A DNA stretch of 64,000 nucleotides from Streptomyces sp. NBC_00344 (GTDB lineage Bacteria; Actinomycetota; Actinomycetes; Streptomycetales; Streptomycetaceae): positions 6,809,001 through 6,873,000 of the forward strand of contig NZ_CP107996.1 in the NCBI RefSeq assembly GCF_036088315.1, read 5' to 3'. The notes beneath the pieces were generated by a model that searched no databases, was not told the DNA's origin, and saw only the letters and a list, made by a program, of their open reading frames with translations. The position numbers were made by a program, and so were the translations under genes. This document shows, in pieces, positions 1 through 8,025 of the stretch (its first letter is position 1; each line of letters starts with the position of its first letter).

Positions 1-1
1 C

Positions 2-637
2 GCCCCGCAGGACCCGCAGACCCTCTTCGGGCTTATGGGCGGCCCCTCGCAGGCCGAGCAGCGGCTCGACAAGTTCTTCGACATGCCGACCGTGCTCACC
101 GACCCGGCGAAGGCCGCCTCGGACTCGTGGGTGACCGGTGCGTACGACTACCACAACAACTTCGCCTTCAACCCCAACAACGAGCCCGACTTCCACACGC
201 CGTGGATGTACACGTGGACGGGCGCGCCGTGGAAGACCTCCGCCGTACTGCGCGCGATGCGGACGCTCTTCACCGACAACGTGTACGGAATGCCCGGTAA
301 TGACGACCTCGGCGCCACCTCGTCGCTGCTCGTCTTCGCCATGGCCGGCATCTTCGAGGCCCAGCCCGGCTCCGCCTCCTACGTGATCACCGCGCCCATG
401 TTCGACAAGGTCGAGGTCCGGCCTGAACACGGCCGCACGATCAGCATCGACGCCCCGGGCGCCAACGCCTCGAAGCTGCAGTACGTGTCCTCCGTGGACA
501 CGGACAAGGGCAAGCTGAGCCGGAGCTGGCTGTCCCACAAGGACCTGCTCCGCTCCGGCACGATCAAGATCAAGCTCGCCGACAAGCCGACGAGTTGGGG
601 CGTCAACGCCGCCCCGCCCGCCATGGCCCGGCCCTGA
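2..637 (+). CDS. GH92 family alpha-mannosidase, C-terminal part (5' end outside window)
   Basis: Only the last roughly 210 residues are present; the frame is open to the window edge. The segment HTPWMYTWTGAPWKT followed by GNDDLGATSS is characteristic of the catalytic (alpha/alpha)6 domain of glycoside hydrolase family 92, calcium-dependent exo-alpha-mannosidases that trim mannose from glycans; the acidic NDD stretch lies in the active site of the family. Many Streptomyces members are secreted, but the signal peptide, if any, would lie outside the window. The remaining C-terminal beta-rich part ends normally at a TGA and is followed by a strong hairpin, so the 3' end is genuine. The exact linkage specificity cannot be read from this fragment. 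Confidence 0.88.
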   Translation, partial: APQDPQTLFGLMGGPSQAEQRLDKFFDMPTVLTDPAKAASDSWVTGAYDYHNNFAFNPNNEPDFHTPWMYTWTGAPWKTSAVLRAMRTLFTDNVYGMPGNDDLGATSSLLVFAMAGIFEAQPGSASYVITAPMFDKVEVRPEHGRTISIDAPGANASKLQYVSSVDTDKGKLSRSWLSHKDLLRSGTIKIKLADKPTSWGVNAAPPAMARP

Positions 638-644
638 GGCTCCA

Positions 645-680
645 GGGTGCGGCCCCTCCCACCGGTGAGGGGCCGCACCC
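645..680 (+). terminator. Rho-independent-type hairpin after the GH92 gene
   Basis: A perfect 14-bp inverted repeat (645-658 pairing with 667-680, arm GGGTGCGGCCCCTC, 8-base loop) lies 8 bases after the GH92 stop codon. There is no U-tract, which is usual for Streptomyces terminators. Confidence 0.8.
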
Positions 681-856
681 CAGGGTTCCATCGGCTCGTG
701 GTAGGACCTGACAAAGCCGGCTGCCGTCGCCGATTTGCAGGCGTGTCCGCGTGAGAGCAGTGTGGGAAGGGCTGGGGGCCATCTCCTGGAGTGATCGGTG
801 GCGGCGGCCCCACGTCCAGAAGACCCGGGGCGGCCCGTCACGCGTAGGGAGTCACC

Positions 857-1798
857 GTGGCAGAACACCGAACGCAGCAACCCGAGATGTGGCCGCGGCT
901 GCAGGTCGCCGACTGGGCGGAGACGCGGGACACACTGCACATGTGGACCCAGATCATCGGGAAAATCCGTCTGGCGCAGTCCCCGATGATGAACCACTGG
1001 TGGCAGGTACCGCTCTACGTCTCCGCGCGCGGGTTGTGCACTTCGCTGATCCCGTATGGGCCGCGGGGGTTCGACATGGAGATCAACTTGTGTGATCACC
1101 AGCTGTGCATCCGCTCCTGTGCCGAGGAACGCCTCATCGCCCTCGAATCCAAGCCGGTGGCCGACTTCTACCGCGAGACGATGCGCGCACTGGGTGACTT
1201 GGGGATCGAGATAGAGATCCAGCCGCATCCCAACGAGGTGCACCCCGCTATTCCCTTCGCTGACGACTTCACGCACACCACCTATGTCGCAGAGCATGCC
1301 CATGCCTTCTGGGGGCAACTCATGGCTGCCAACCGGGTGTTCACCGAATTTCGGTGCCGGTTCATCGGCAAGGTCAGCCCTGTCCACCTCTTCTGGGGTG
1401 CCATGGACCTGGCCGTCACGCGATTCTCCGGGCGTACCGCACCGCGCCACCCCGGTGGTGCGCCCAACGTCGGCAGCTGGGTCATGGTGGAGGGTTATTC
1501 TCACGAGCTCAGCAGCGCCGGGTTCTGGCCGGGCGGCGGGGGCGAGGGGTCGTTCTATGCCTACGCCTACCCCGAACCCGACGGCTTCGCCGAACGCCCG
1601 GTCGGTCCCGCCGAGGCGTACTACAGCCCTGAGAACGGCCAGTTCCTGCTGCCCTACGAGGCGGTGCGTACCGCCTCCGACCCGGACGGGACGCTCATCG
1701 AGTTCCTGCAGACGACGTACGAGGCCGCCGCCGATCTCGCCGACTGGGACCGCGACGCCCTCGAGGACGACCCCGCCCGCCGGGCCGGTCCCCGATGA
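857..1798 (+). CDS. DUF5996 family protein
   Basis: This 313-residue protein carries the features of DUF5996, a conserved actinobacterial family of unknown function: an early WPRLQVADW, TLHMWTQIIGKIRLAQ, then NHWWQVPLYVSARG and a C-terminal part rich in Trp, Tyr and Gly. The length is normal for the family and no signal peptide or membrane segment is visible. The GTG start at 857 is preceded by AGGGA about 7 bases upstream and fits the family N-terminus. It stands alone between the GH92 terminator and an unassigned stretch. The function is unknown and nothing in the context helps to infer it. Confidence 0.9.
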   Translation: MAEHRTQQPEMWPRLQVADWAETRDTLHMWTQIIGKIRLAQSPMMNHWWQVPLYVSARGLCTSLIPYGPRGFDMEINLCDHQLCIRSCAEERLIALESKPVADFYRETMRALGDLGIEIEIQPHPNEVHPAIPFADDFTHTTYVAEHAHAFWGQLMAANRVFTEFRCRFIGKVSPVHLFWGAMDLAVTRFSGRTAPRHPGGAPNVGSWVMVEGYSHELSSAGFWPGGGGEGSFYAYAYPEPDGFAERPVGPAEAYYSPENGQFLLPYEAVRTASDPDGTLIEFLQTTYEAAADLADWDRDALEDDPARRAGPR

Positions 1799-2356
1799 AG
1801 AGACCCAGACGCAGAAGGGCCGGACGCAGAAGGGGAAGTGGCCACGATGAGTGACACGCCTCGTCGGCCACCGCGTGCCCCACCGGGTCCGTTGTCGGCT
1901 CATTCGCCAGGAGGCGACCGCGCACGGTTCTCCGAAGCCCGCGGCCTCAAGGCGCACGGAGAGCCCGGTCGCGACTCCGGGAAGGGTAGAGGGCGACCGG
2001 GCGGGCGTCCCGGCCGAGAAGAGGTAAGCCGGTGCAGCAGGCGGCCGTCAGGCAACCGCTACTGACGCCCCCTCAGCCTGTCATCGTCCGCCACACAGTC
2101 ACTCCGACGCGCCGCAACTGCGCTGTTTGGGTGATTCATCCGGCAGCGGACTGTTCGCGCCCGGTGAATGGAGTGTGGAGAGCGATGATCAGGTGACGCC
2201 GGCGCCTCCGGGCCGAGACGGGTCCGCAACCTGGTGTCGGTGAGCCCGAGGAGATCCGCGGCTCTCCTGCCGGTACGGCGCCTCGCTATGCAGCCCCGGT
2301 GGAAGTCGTTCAGGCCGACGGTGTCCGTCATCGCCCGTTTCGAAGGCGCATGGTGC
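1799..2356. other. Intergenic region, no gene assigned
   Basis: No convincing gene. A 12-bp direct repeat (GACGCAGAAGGG) occurs at 1808-1819 and 1823-1834. A 72-codon frame beginning at 1847 is rich in Arg, Gly and Pro and looks like GC-skew noise. On the minus strand a frame at 2059-2331 begins plausibly but matches no family I recognise. Confidence 0.4.
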
Positions 2357-4450
2357 TCAGCCGTTGTCGGTCAGGGCCAGCTCGGCCCAGATGGTCTTAC
2401 CCCGGGCCTCCGGCCGGGTCCCCCACCGGGTGCTGACCTGCGACGTGATGTAGAGGCCTCGTCCGCCTTCATCGCCCTCCTCGGCGTGCCGGAGGTGTGG
2501 GGCCGTGCTGCTGTCGTCGGTAACTTCACAGACCAGGGATGGCCCGTCGAGCACGAGGCGCAGATCGATGTCGCCGTCGGAGTACCGGACGGCATTGGTG
2601 ACGAGTTCGCTGATCACCAGGGCTGTCGTGAACGAGTGCTGCTCGAGCCCCCAATCCGCCAGTTTGGCCTCAACCGACTCACGTGCTCCGGCAACTGCGG
2701 CGGGATCGTTGGACAGCGTCCAGGAGCCGACCTGGTCAGGTCCCAGGCTGCGGGTACGCGCAAGCAGGAGCACCGCATCGTTCTCCGCTCGCTCAGGCGC
2801 CAACGCGTACAGGACTTCGTCGCAGATCTCCTGCAGGGGTCTGCTGGTGGGCAGCAGTGCTTCCTTGATGCGAGCCGGGTGCTCCTCCCGAGCGTCTGAC
2901 CTTGTACGCAGCAGCGCTGCGTTGGCAAGCGTCAGAATGCTTCCTTCCGGGAGATCCAACTCCGTTGTCCGGTACTCCGGCGACCCGTGGCCCAGCGGCG
3001 GACCAAAAGGTACCCTGGCGTGCTCGACCCTGCCGTCGGGAAAGGCCACGACCGGCGGCGAATGACCAGCGCCTGCCATCGTGCAGCGCCGGGATACGGG
3101 GTCGTAGACGATGTACAGACACGTGGTGTCGTCCGAGCAGCCACCATCGCTGCTGTCCTGACGACCCGGCCGCTCTCCCGCAATGCGGGTCACCAAGGCG
3201 TGCAGACGTTCCAGGACCTCGCCCGGCGGGAGGTCGAGAACGGCCAGAACGCCGACAGCGGCCCTGACCTCGCCCATGGTGGCTGCCGCTTGCATACCCC
3301 GACCGGCGGTGTCCCCAGCGGCCAGGGCCACCCTGGCCCCGGACAGTGGGATGACGTCGAACCAGTCGCCGCCCGCGCCGAACGGACGATAGCTGAAAGC
3401 CGTCTCCACCGCAGTGTGGTCGGTGACCTGGGCCGGTCGGAGACTGAGCTGGAGAATGCTGGCTGCCGATCTTTCCCGGTTGTACAGCCGGGCGTTGTCG
3501 AGGCACAAAGCCGCCCGGTCCGCGAGTTCGGCGGCCAGCGTAAGATCATCATCCTCGAAGGGGTCGGCGGCACGTAGTCGGTAACAATGTGCTACCCCCA
3601 GAACGACACCGCGGGCGGCCAGCGGCAGCACCATCATCGAGTGTGCGCCTGCTTCGGTGATATGGCGGCCCCGCTGTGGCTCCCGCTCCAGCCAAGAGGC
3701 GGCCCGGCTCAGCGATCTGACGAGGCGTGGCCGGAGGTCGGACAGGCACTGGGCGAAGGGAGTCGCGAACGACAGAGCAGCTACCTCGCCGATCTCGGCG
3801 ACCGCAGCCGCTACTGATCCGGCACCGAAACTGCGGCCGGCGCACCGCAGCGGCTTGTTCTCGAGCAGCGGGCCGGGGAGGGAAGCCTCGCCGCGCAACA
3901 CGGAGTCCAGCACTTCGACGACCGCGCAACCGGCCAGCGCCGGCACCAGTTCGTCGGCGAGTTCCTGCGCGGTGCCAAAGATGTCCAAGGTGGTGCCGAG
4001 TCGTTTGCCCGCCTGCTGGAGCAGGTCGAGCCGTGCATGAGATCGATGCTGTTCGGTGACGTCCACGATCGCTGCGGCAAGCCCCAGAACGTGGCCCCCC
4101 TCGCCCGTCAGCCGGAAACAGGAGACGGAGAGTACCCTCTCGTCGGAGTCAGGATGGACATGGCCGCTGAGTTCGACGTCGATCGCCGGTGCACCGGTGT
4201 CCAGGACTCCCTGGATCATGGCCCCAACGGCCTCGGAGTAGAAGTCGCCCGCCCACTCCGCAAGATGACAGCCGAGAGCATCGTCCAAGGGAAATGCGGA
4301 CGCGTGCCGGGCGGCGCTGTTGAACCGCAGGAGTCGCAGCTCCGTGTCCATCACACGGAGACCGATGGGAGACTCGGAGAAGAGCGCCCAGAGGACGGCT
4401 TCATCCAGGTCCGGCCCCAGCGGGCCGTGCCTGCCCGGTGACGCATCCAT
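2357..4450 (-). CDS. PAS-GAF-PP2C (SpoIIE-like)-HATPase regulatory protein with degenerate phosphatase site
   Basis: This 697-residue multidomain regulator has a PAS domain (about 20-140), a GAF domain (about 150-330), a SpoIIE/PP2C phosphatase domain (about 345-570) and a C-terminal RsbW-type ATPase domain with the N-box SELVTNAVRYSDG. Proteins of this layout control anti-sigma factor antagonists of the STAS class. Two phosphatase metal ligands remain (GGDW with D362 and GDTAG with D380). The usual YTDGL motif reads LANAAL (residues 508-513), and the terminal DD motif reads ND (557-558), so two metal-binding aspartates appear to be missing. The ATG at 4450 has AGGGGG just upstream and is preferred over a TTG at 4501. 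It is the last gene of a same-strand signalling cluster. Confidence 0.87.
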   Translation of the reverse strand: MDASPGRHGPLGPDLDEAVLWALFSESPIGLRVMDTELRLLRFNSAARHASAFPLDDALGCHLAEWAGDFYSEAVGAMIQGVLDTGAPAIDVELSGHVHPDSDERVLSVSCFRLTGEGGHVLGLAAAIVDVTEQHRSHARLDLLQQAGKRLGTTLDIFGTAQELADELVPALAGCAVVEVLDSVLRGEASLPGPLLENKPLRCAGRSFGAGSVAAAVAEIGEVAALSFATPFAQCLSDLRPRLVRSLSRAASWLEREPQRGRHITEAGAHSMMVLPLAARGVVLGVAHCYRLRAADPFEDDDLTLAAELADRAALCLDNARLYNRERSAASILQLSLRPAQVTDHTAVETAFSYRPFGAGGDWFDVIPLSGARVALAAGDTAGRGMQAAATMGEVRAAVGVLAVLDLPPGEVLERLHALVTRIAGERPGRQDSSDGGCSDDTTCLYIVYDPVSRRCTMAGAGHSPPVVAFPDGRVEHARVPFGPPLGHGSPEYRTTELDLPEGSILTLANAALLRTRSDAREEHPARIKEALLPTSRPLQEICDEVLYALAPERAENDAVLLLARTRSLGPDQVGSWTLSNDPAAVAGARESVEAKLADWGLEQHSFTTALVISELVTNAVRYSDGDIDLRLVLDGPSLVCEVTDDSSTAPHLRHAEEGDEGGRGLYITSQVSTRWGTRPEARGKTIWAELALTDNG

Positions 4451-4717
4451 GAGACCCCCTGTCGACCACGACGAAACCGTGCGGCCGATCGTGACCGGCA
4501 AGCGCTTGGCACCGGCTGCCCCGTCAGATGAGCGCCGGGTGAGGCGGGCCTTGTTGAGTTACGCAATGGACCGTATGCAGTGAACGCCGGACCGGCTCGC
4601 ATCGGCATGCCCTTATGCCTGCGTGTCATTCAGACGGTCTAGCCTCGCCTTTTCGTGCGGTGAGGTGTCCGATGGGATATACCCGAGTTGGCAGCCCGCG
4701 TGTACGTCAGGATGCCT

Positions 4718-5116
4718 TCATCCGGTCGTCCCCCCTCGGCGAAGAGCTGCGAGGAACTCCCGGTTGGTGACGCCTTTGAGTACGTACTCGCAGACGCCGG
4801 CGCGCCTCATCTCCTCGACAGACCCCTTGTCTTCGTAGGCGGAGAACGCCACGATCCGGCTGTCCGGTGAGCATCGTGCGATGCCCTTGGCGACGGAGGG
4901 GCCGCCGCCGGGGAAGCGGACGTCCAGGACCACGAGGTCCGGTTCATGGCGGCGTACGAGTCGGATCGCCTGCTCGCCGTTCACGGCGGTGCCTACGACG
5001 TCCAGATCGGACTGTGCCTGCAGGACCTCGCGCAGGGTGTCCAGAAGCATCGCGTTGTCGTCACACAGGATCACGGTGAGGGGTGGGCCGGTGGTGTCGT
5101 CCGGTGGCGTGGTCAC
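4718..5116 (-). CDS. Receiver-only (CheY-like) response regulator
   Basis: This 132-residue protein is a single receiver domain with the acidic pair D19/D20 (LCDDN), predicted phosphoacceptor D65 (LVVLDVRFPGG) and conserved Lys in YVLKG (K114). No DNA-binding or enzymatic output domain follows; the protein ends soon after the receiver fold. Its GTG start overlaps the stop codon of the upstream histidine kinase by 4 bases (GTGA), which implies translational coupling and cognate function. It could act as a phosphate sink, a relay intermediate or a protein-protein switch. The next gene downstream is the SpoIIE-like protein, a plausible partner, but that link is inferred from position only. Confidence 0.87.
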   Translation of the reverse strand: MTTPPDDTTGPPLTVILCDDNAMLLDTLREVLQAQSDLDVVGTAVNGEQAIRLVRRHEPDLVVLDVRFPGGGPSVAKGIARCSPDSRIVAFSAYEDKGSVEEMRRAGVCEYVLKGVTNREFLAALRRGGTTG

Positions 5117-6213
5117 GGCAGACCCTCGGCCGGTGCCGACACCGGGCTGGGGTTCGGCACCCAGAACTCGACTGTCGTGCCTGTTCCGGGTTCGCTGCGC
5201 ATGGACCACCATCCTCCGGCCGTCTCGGCCCGCTCCCGCATCTCGATGACTCCGAAATGATCGCGGGCGCTGTCCTGGGACATCGGCTTGCCCGTGCCGT
5301 CGTCCACGACGCGGGTCAGGATACCGCTGTCGACCGACTCGACACGGAGTGCGACGGTGCTCGCGCGGGCGTGCTTGTGCACGTTCAGCAGGGTCTCCTG
5401 GACGATACGGAAGATGGTGACGGCTGTCTCGGACGTGGGCTCGCGCTCCAGCTGGTGTTCGAACGAATAGGCCATCGTCCACGAGCCCATGACGTCCTCC
5501 AGATGGTTCGAGAGCCCTTCTGCCAGGCCATGCCGGTCAATTCCCGGCGGATGCAGGCGGAACGTCAGGCTACGGAGACGGCTGATCGCTTCGCGCACCG
5601 ATGCGTCGAGGCGACCCAGCTCCGCGGAGTATGACTCCGGTACCCGATCCGCCAGCAACTCCAGCCGCATTCCGACGGCGACCATGGCCTGGATGGAGTC
5701 GTCATGGACGTCCCACGCGATGCGGCGGCGTTCCGTCTCCTGCGCGTGGACGAGATGATCGAACAGTCGCCGTCGTTCGCTGAGAGCATGCTGTGCTGCC
5801 CGCTGTTCGGACATGTCGCGGGTGACCTTGCCGAATCCCTGCAACACGCCTGATTCATTCCACAAGGCGGTGATGACGACGTTCGCCCAGAACCGGGAGC
5901 CGTCCTTGCGGATGCGCCAGCCCTCGTCCTCCAGCCTGCCGTCGACCACGGCGGTCTCCAGTTCCCACTGCGGCTTGCCCGACGACGTGTCCTCAGGTGG
6001 GTAGAAGACCGAGAAGTGCTGTCCGACGATCTCAGAGGCACTGTAACCCTTGATCCGCTCCGCCCCAGCGTTCCAGCTGATGATGTAGCCCTGCGGATCG
6101 AGCATGAAGATGCCGTAGTCCAGCACTCCCTGCACCAGCAGGGTGAAAGCCGCCTCCGACAGCGGAGCCTCCGGCTTCCGTACCACCTTCTGCGGTCGCG
6201 GCTCCCGCGTCAC
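5113..6213 (-). CDS. PAS-domain sensor histidine kinase (NarX/HisKA_3 type)
   Basis: This 366-residue kinase is predicted to be cytoplasmic because no membrane segment is visible. A PAS domain (about 25-140) contains ERIKGYSASEIVGQHF and FYPPED, typical of PAS domains in bacteriophytochrome-like and redox or ligand sensors. A HisKA_3 dimerisation domain follows, with ERRRIAWDVHDD and the likely autophosphorylated His at residue 170. The HATPase domain has ETLLNVHKHA (N box), VVDDGTG and a normal C-terminal strand. The GTG start overlaps the NarL-type regulator stop by 4 bases and its stop overlaps the receiver-only gene by 4 bases. It is therefore flanked by two candidate response regulators and may phosphorylate either or both. 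Confidence 0.92.
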   Translation of the reverse strand: MTREPRPQKVVRKPEAPLSEAAFTLLVQGVLDYGIFMLDPQGYIISWNAGAERIKGYSASEIVGQHFSVFYPPEDTSSGKPQWELETAVVDGRLEDEGWRIRKDGSRFWANVVITALWNESGVLQGFGKVTRDMSEQRAAQHALSERRRLFDHLVHAQETERRRIAWDVHDDSIQAMVAVGMRLELLADRVPESYSAELGRLDASVREAISRLRSLTFRLHPPGIDRHGLAEGLSNHLEDVMGSWTMAYSFEHQLEREPTSETAVTIFRIVQETLLNVHKHARASTVALRVESVDSGILTRVVDDGTGKPMSQDSARDHFGVIEMRERAETAGGWWSMRSEPGTGTTVEFWVPNPSPVSAPAEGLP

Positions 6214-6866
6214 CTGAGGAGACCTTCACGTCGCGCGATCGTTACCGCTTCCAGCTGGGAGCGCGCTCCCAGCTTCTCCAGCACCCGCTGGACGTGGTTG
6301 CGTCCCGTGTTGAGGGCGACTCCCAGCAGGCCGCTGAGCTCGGCGGTGGAGAGACCTTCCCCCAGCAGATGGAGGGCCTCCCGTTCCCGCGGAGTCAGGT
6401 TTGCGCCGAGCCCCGGCACCCTGCCGGTCAGACGTCCCAGCACGTCGCCCAGCAGGTCCTGGCTGAACACCACCTCCCCGGCCGCCACCTTGCGCACGGC
6501 GTCCTCCAGCTCGCTCAGACCGCGGGCCTTGAGGATCAGACCAGCTCCACCCGTCTCCGCGATGCGTGCCGCCACCGAGGCGCTGCCTTCGCCCGCGAGA
6601 ACGAGTACGCGCACATTCGGTGCGAGTGCCAGCAGATCGGCGATGGCGGATACCCCGTCACCGTCCGGTAGCCGCCGATCCATCAGTACGACATCCGGCT
6701 CATACCGCCGGGTGTCGACCAGTGCCGACGCCACCGACCCCGAACGCCCCACGACCTGCAGATCCGGTGAGCGCTCCAGCGCCAGGCAGATCGCCTCGGC
6801 CACCATGTCGTGGTCCTCGACCAGCAGAACCCTGACCGGTCGACTGCGCAGGGGAGTTGAAGACAT
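6210..6866 (-). CDS. NarL/LuxR-family response regulator
   Basis: This 218-residue transcriptional regulator has an N-terminal receiver (acidic pair E17/D18, phosphoacceptor D63 in VVLMDRRLP, Lys113 in LILKARG). Its C-terminal LuxR-type helix-turn-helix starts at LTPREREALHLLGEG. The recognition-helix region reads LNTGRNHVQRVLEKLG, close to but not identical with the usual TVRNHVQ/TVKNHV pattern. ATG 6866 is preceded by GAGGA. It is the first gene of the coupled regulator-kinase-receiver set and follows the STAS gene by 33 bases, so the block is probably one operon. Confidence 0.92.
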   Translation of the reverse strand: MSSTPLRSRPVRVLLVEDHDMVAEAICLALERSPDLQVVGRSGSVASALVDTRRYEPDVVLMDRRLPDGDGVSAIADLLALAPNVRVLVLAGEGSASVAARIAETGGAGLILKARGLSELEDAVRKVAAGEVVFSQDLLGDVLGRLTGRVPGLGANLTPREREALHLLGEGLSTAELSGLLGVALNTGRNHVQRVLEKLGARSQLEAVTIARREGLLR

Positions 6867-6899
6867 GGGAGCATCCTCTTGCTCAGGGGGACTGCACGA

Positions 6900-7340
6900 T
6901 CATGCCAGATGGTCCCGGAGCGCCTGATCGACGGTGGCCGTCTCTCCCGCCTCATGACGAGCCGCGACAGCGCCCGGAGCGCGGCGAACCGGCTCCGTGT
7001 CCGTCCCTGAGCTCCGTTCAGTCAGGATGTCGCCGGCCCCGATCAGGGCAAGCAGCCGCGCCAATGGGGGACCGATGCCTTCCACGACGAGACTCACATC
7101 TGACAGGAGAATGGCCGTTCGTGCCCTGAGCAGGGCACCCAGTCCGGCGCAGTCGCAGAAGGAGACGTCAGCCAGATCAAGGCACAGGCTTGTCGGCTGC
7201 TTCGCCAGACAGGACGCCACCGTCTCCCGCACGAGGGGGGCGGTGTCCAAGTCGAGTTCGCCGATGAGAGTCACTCGAGCGACGCCCGAATGAACCACCG
7301 CATGCGACGTGAACGGGCGAACGGTCACAGCGTCACGCAC
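6900..7340 (-). CDS. STAS-domain anti-sigma factor antagonist-like protein lacking the phospho-serine
   Basis: This 146-residue protein has a STAS fold (about 15-115): VTLIGELDLDTAP at the start and SLCLDLADVSFCDCAGLGALL at the switch loop. In SpoIIAA/RsbV-type antagonists the loop contains a phosphorylatable Ser after Asp (DSSG or DSTG). Here the residues are D63-C64-A65-G66, so no Ser/Thr is present at that position. It may bind its partner constitutively or be regulated differently. A 30-residue polar tail follows the domain. The start is uncertain: GTG 7340 is taken, but the GGAGAG lies immediately before it and suits the in-frame GTG at 7328 slightly better. It heads the same-strand signalling cluster. 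Confidence 0.83.
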   Translation of the reverse strand: MRDAVTVRPFTSHAVVHSGVARVTLIGELDLDTAPLVRETVASCLAKQPTSLCLDLADVSFCDCAGLGALLRARTAILLSDVSLVVEGIGPPLARLLALIGAGDILTERSSGTDTEPVRRAPGAVAARHEAGETATVDQALRDHLA

Positions 7341-7462
7341 CTCTCCGCGAACACATCCGACGCATACCGGAGCAGCGCGGTCCCACGGGCCCCTCCGGTG
7401 GAAGGGTCCCTGTTGTCAGCTGTCGCAGCTCTACCTCATAGTGCGAGAACACCAGAACACTT

Positions 7463-7480
7463 CTAGTGAATCTGCACTAG
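7463..7480. promoter_or_regulatory. Possible operator upstream of the STAS gene
   Basis: A perfect inverted repeat CTAGTG-6 bases-CACTAG lies about 120 bp upstream of the STAS start in AT-richer DNA. A TTGACT hexamer on the minus strand near 7491 could be a -35 element. No binding protein can be named. Confidence 0.3.
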
Positions 7481-7719
7481 GCATGGAAGTCAACACACAC
7501 CCACAGGGGACACGGACTGCGGTGTGGGCCTGTTCAATGAACGCTGAATCTCGAGTGGTTGAGGTTGCTGTCGGTTGCGGAGAGTCGGTCGTCGAAGGTG
7601 ATGTCGACGGCGATCGGTGCGGTTCTCACCTGGTCATCTCCGAACGTCACCAGCGCCCTGCGTCACGGCGGCGGCGCCTGCACCCTCCGCCCGACCGCCT
7701 ACCCCGATCCCCCTGTTCG

Positions 7720-8006
7720 TTACGGGTGGAGGACAGGGGCCGCGTACGCCCACTGGGTGAAGAACGCGACGGGAACGGAATGAGGAACGCCACTGCCACC
7801 AGGCCCCTTCGGTGAACCGCCAGGGGGAACACTTCGGGTGGGGTGCCCATCCGGTACAGATCGTCACGACGAATCTCACGGAGCATGAGAACGAACAGCA
7901 CGCGCGCGGTGAACTGCACGGCGGCGTAGAAGACGAATCGGACCTGGAACGCGCCATTGCCGCCGATCACGTCGGTCGCGAACGGGGTGATCACCAACAT
8001 GAGGCT
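7720..8006 (-). pseudogene. TMEM175/DUF1211-like membrane protein remnant, 5'-truncated and frameshifted
   Basis: The minus strand first reads LVITPFATDVIGGNG and a hydrophobic run ending GLVAVAFLI. Continuing one base out of frame it reads SVPVAFFTQWAYAAP and then TAA (7720-7722). Together these match the last three membrane segments of bacterial TMEM175-like channels, whose final segment typically contains a SIPVAF-type motif. A single-base deletion near 7780 explains the frame change. The N-terminal three helices are absent, replaced by the end of the neighbouring LLM-class gene at 8026. It is therefore a relic, not a working channel. Confidence 0.6.
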
Positions 8007-8025
8007 CCGACAAGACCCCTGGGTT

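Noticed and set aside
1847..2065. Small plus-strand ORF after the DUF5996 gene
   Set aside because: Composition is mostly Arg, Gly and Pro with no sign of a fold and no conserved motif.
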